From Parasegetibacter sp. NRK P23 (GTDB lineage: Bacteria > Bacteroidota > Bacteroidia > Chitinophagales > Chitinophagaceae), in the NCBI RefSeq assembly GCF_023721715.1, contig NZ_JAMDLG010000007.1:1-64000 (forward strand): a DNA stretch of 64,000 nucleotides. Reading direction: 5' to 3'. How positions within the stretch are numbered: the stretch's first letter is position 1; the number at the start of each line of letters is the position of its first letter. This document shows positions 63,564-64,000 of this stretch, piece after piece. A program made the translations under genes and the position numbers. A model generated the notes under the pieces. It was not told the origin of the DNA, did not search any database, and saw nothing but the letters and a program-made list of their open reading frames with translations.

Positions 63564-63949
63564 CACTGCTTCGTTCCTCGCAGGAGCAAGGCAGCAAGGC
63601 CTTAATTATTGGGGAGTTGCTGTTTAATTGTAAAGGTACTTTTGGTTTTATTTCTCGCAACGACGCAATGACGCAACGCTGGTCGTTGATTTAATTTCTT
63701 GTTGAGATTATTATTAACGGCACTTATTTTTTTCTTCTGGGGAAAAATTAAAATATTTCACAGTAAGGGATAACCGAAAATAAATATCATAAATACCAAC
63801 CATTCGTCAGCTATTCAACAGCCCGTTGCGTCGCCGCGCCGTTGCGAGAAACCAAGCAATCGCGAGAAAATCTCTCTCCGCTATTCCTCAACCCGCCACA
63901 CACTCAACCCCTCCTTGCGCCCCCTGCTCCTGCGAGGAACGAAGCAGTG
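63564..63949. repeat. Nested inverted-repeat intergenic element, right copy
   Basis: The region 63515-64000 has no credible gene. It carries a second nested palindrome. Outer arms 63564-63591 and 63922-63949 are complementary at 27 of 28 positions. Inner arms 63651-63678 and 63824-63851 are complementary at 24 of 28 and consist of the 8-mer units (TTGCGTCG, CCGCGCCG, TTGCGAGA plus AA). It shares GTTGATTTAATTTCTTGTTG (63685-63704, exact) and TATTCAACAG (63812-63821, exact) with the left copy at 65-412 and has the same order and orientation. The outer arms differ from those of the left copy. Confidence 0.75.
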
Positions 63950-64000
63950 CGTCTTCGCGTGATCAGAAAGCCACCCTGAAGCTCCCGAACACCCCGAACC

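Overview
The window looks like chromosomal DNA of a gliding-type Bacteroidota, most likely in or near the Chitinophagaceae (inference from gene content; no rRNA or marker search was possible). Supporting signs are an LpxC-FabZ fusion, PorX and a T9SS-type C-terminal sorting tail, the gliding lipoprotein GldB, the NAD synthase-GldB neighbourhood, LytTR/LytS-type signalling, many SPII and SPI signal peptides, TAnnTTTG promoter boxes and almost no Shine-Dalgarno sequences. I see no tRNA, rRNA, CRISPR array, transposase, integrase or prophage gene, and no broken gene. Coding density is high.

Layout. 0-5.3 kb: a nested palindromic repeat element, an M23 peptidase and an EEP-family phosphatase/nuclease, a fermentative D-lactate dehydrogenase, a DUF92 membrane protein and a polysaccharide-lyase-14-like lipoprotein. 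5.3-12 kb (minus strand): thioredoxin, an ABC ATPase, the lipid A genes lpxA and lpxC-fabZ, an M28 peptidase and a LytTR regulator/LytS kinase pair. 12-29.6 kb: a lamin-tail secreted protein, dxs, scpA, mscL, a drug/metabolite transporter, an orphan N-terminal transketolase half, a WecA-like transferase, frr, PPK2, lpxD with an HD hydrolase, the T9SS regulator porX, an MBL hydrolase, a helix-hairpin-helix protein and an acyl-CoA dehydrogenase.

29.7-45.6 kb is a nine-gene, one-strand carbohydrate utilisation cluster: BNR_4 propeller, GH88, GH43 with a discoidin domain, GH43, two GH2, DUF2264, GH43 and GH51. It has no SusC/SusD pair, regulator or sulfatase. Read together, the enzymes fit stepwise trimming of a uronic-acid-decorated arabinogalactan or pectic side chain: uronate capping residues removed by the propeller enzyme, GH88 and DUF2264, arabinose by GH51 and GH43, and galactose by GH2 and GH43. 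This substrate is an inference.

45.8-64 kb: a 56-residue CDS, clpX, two tandem clpP genes, zapA, a coiled-coil partner and pheT (minus strand); a Fic protein in an AT-rich pocket; gldB and nadE; a MoxR/DUF58/BatD-like/BatA operon cut short at a repeat; rsgA, a tiny lipoprotein, a gamma carbonic anhydrase and a class III aminotransferase; then a second nested palindromic repeat.

The most unusual non-coding signal is a set of dispersed intergenic palindromes built from short tandem units. One family uses an 8-nt unit (TNGCGNCN, ending GCGWGAAA) at both window ends and twice inside the carbohydrate cluster. Another uses a 7-nt unit (TTGRATK) beside clpP and rsgA.
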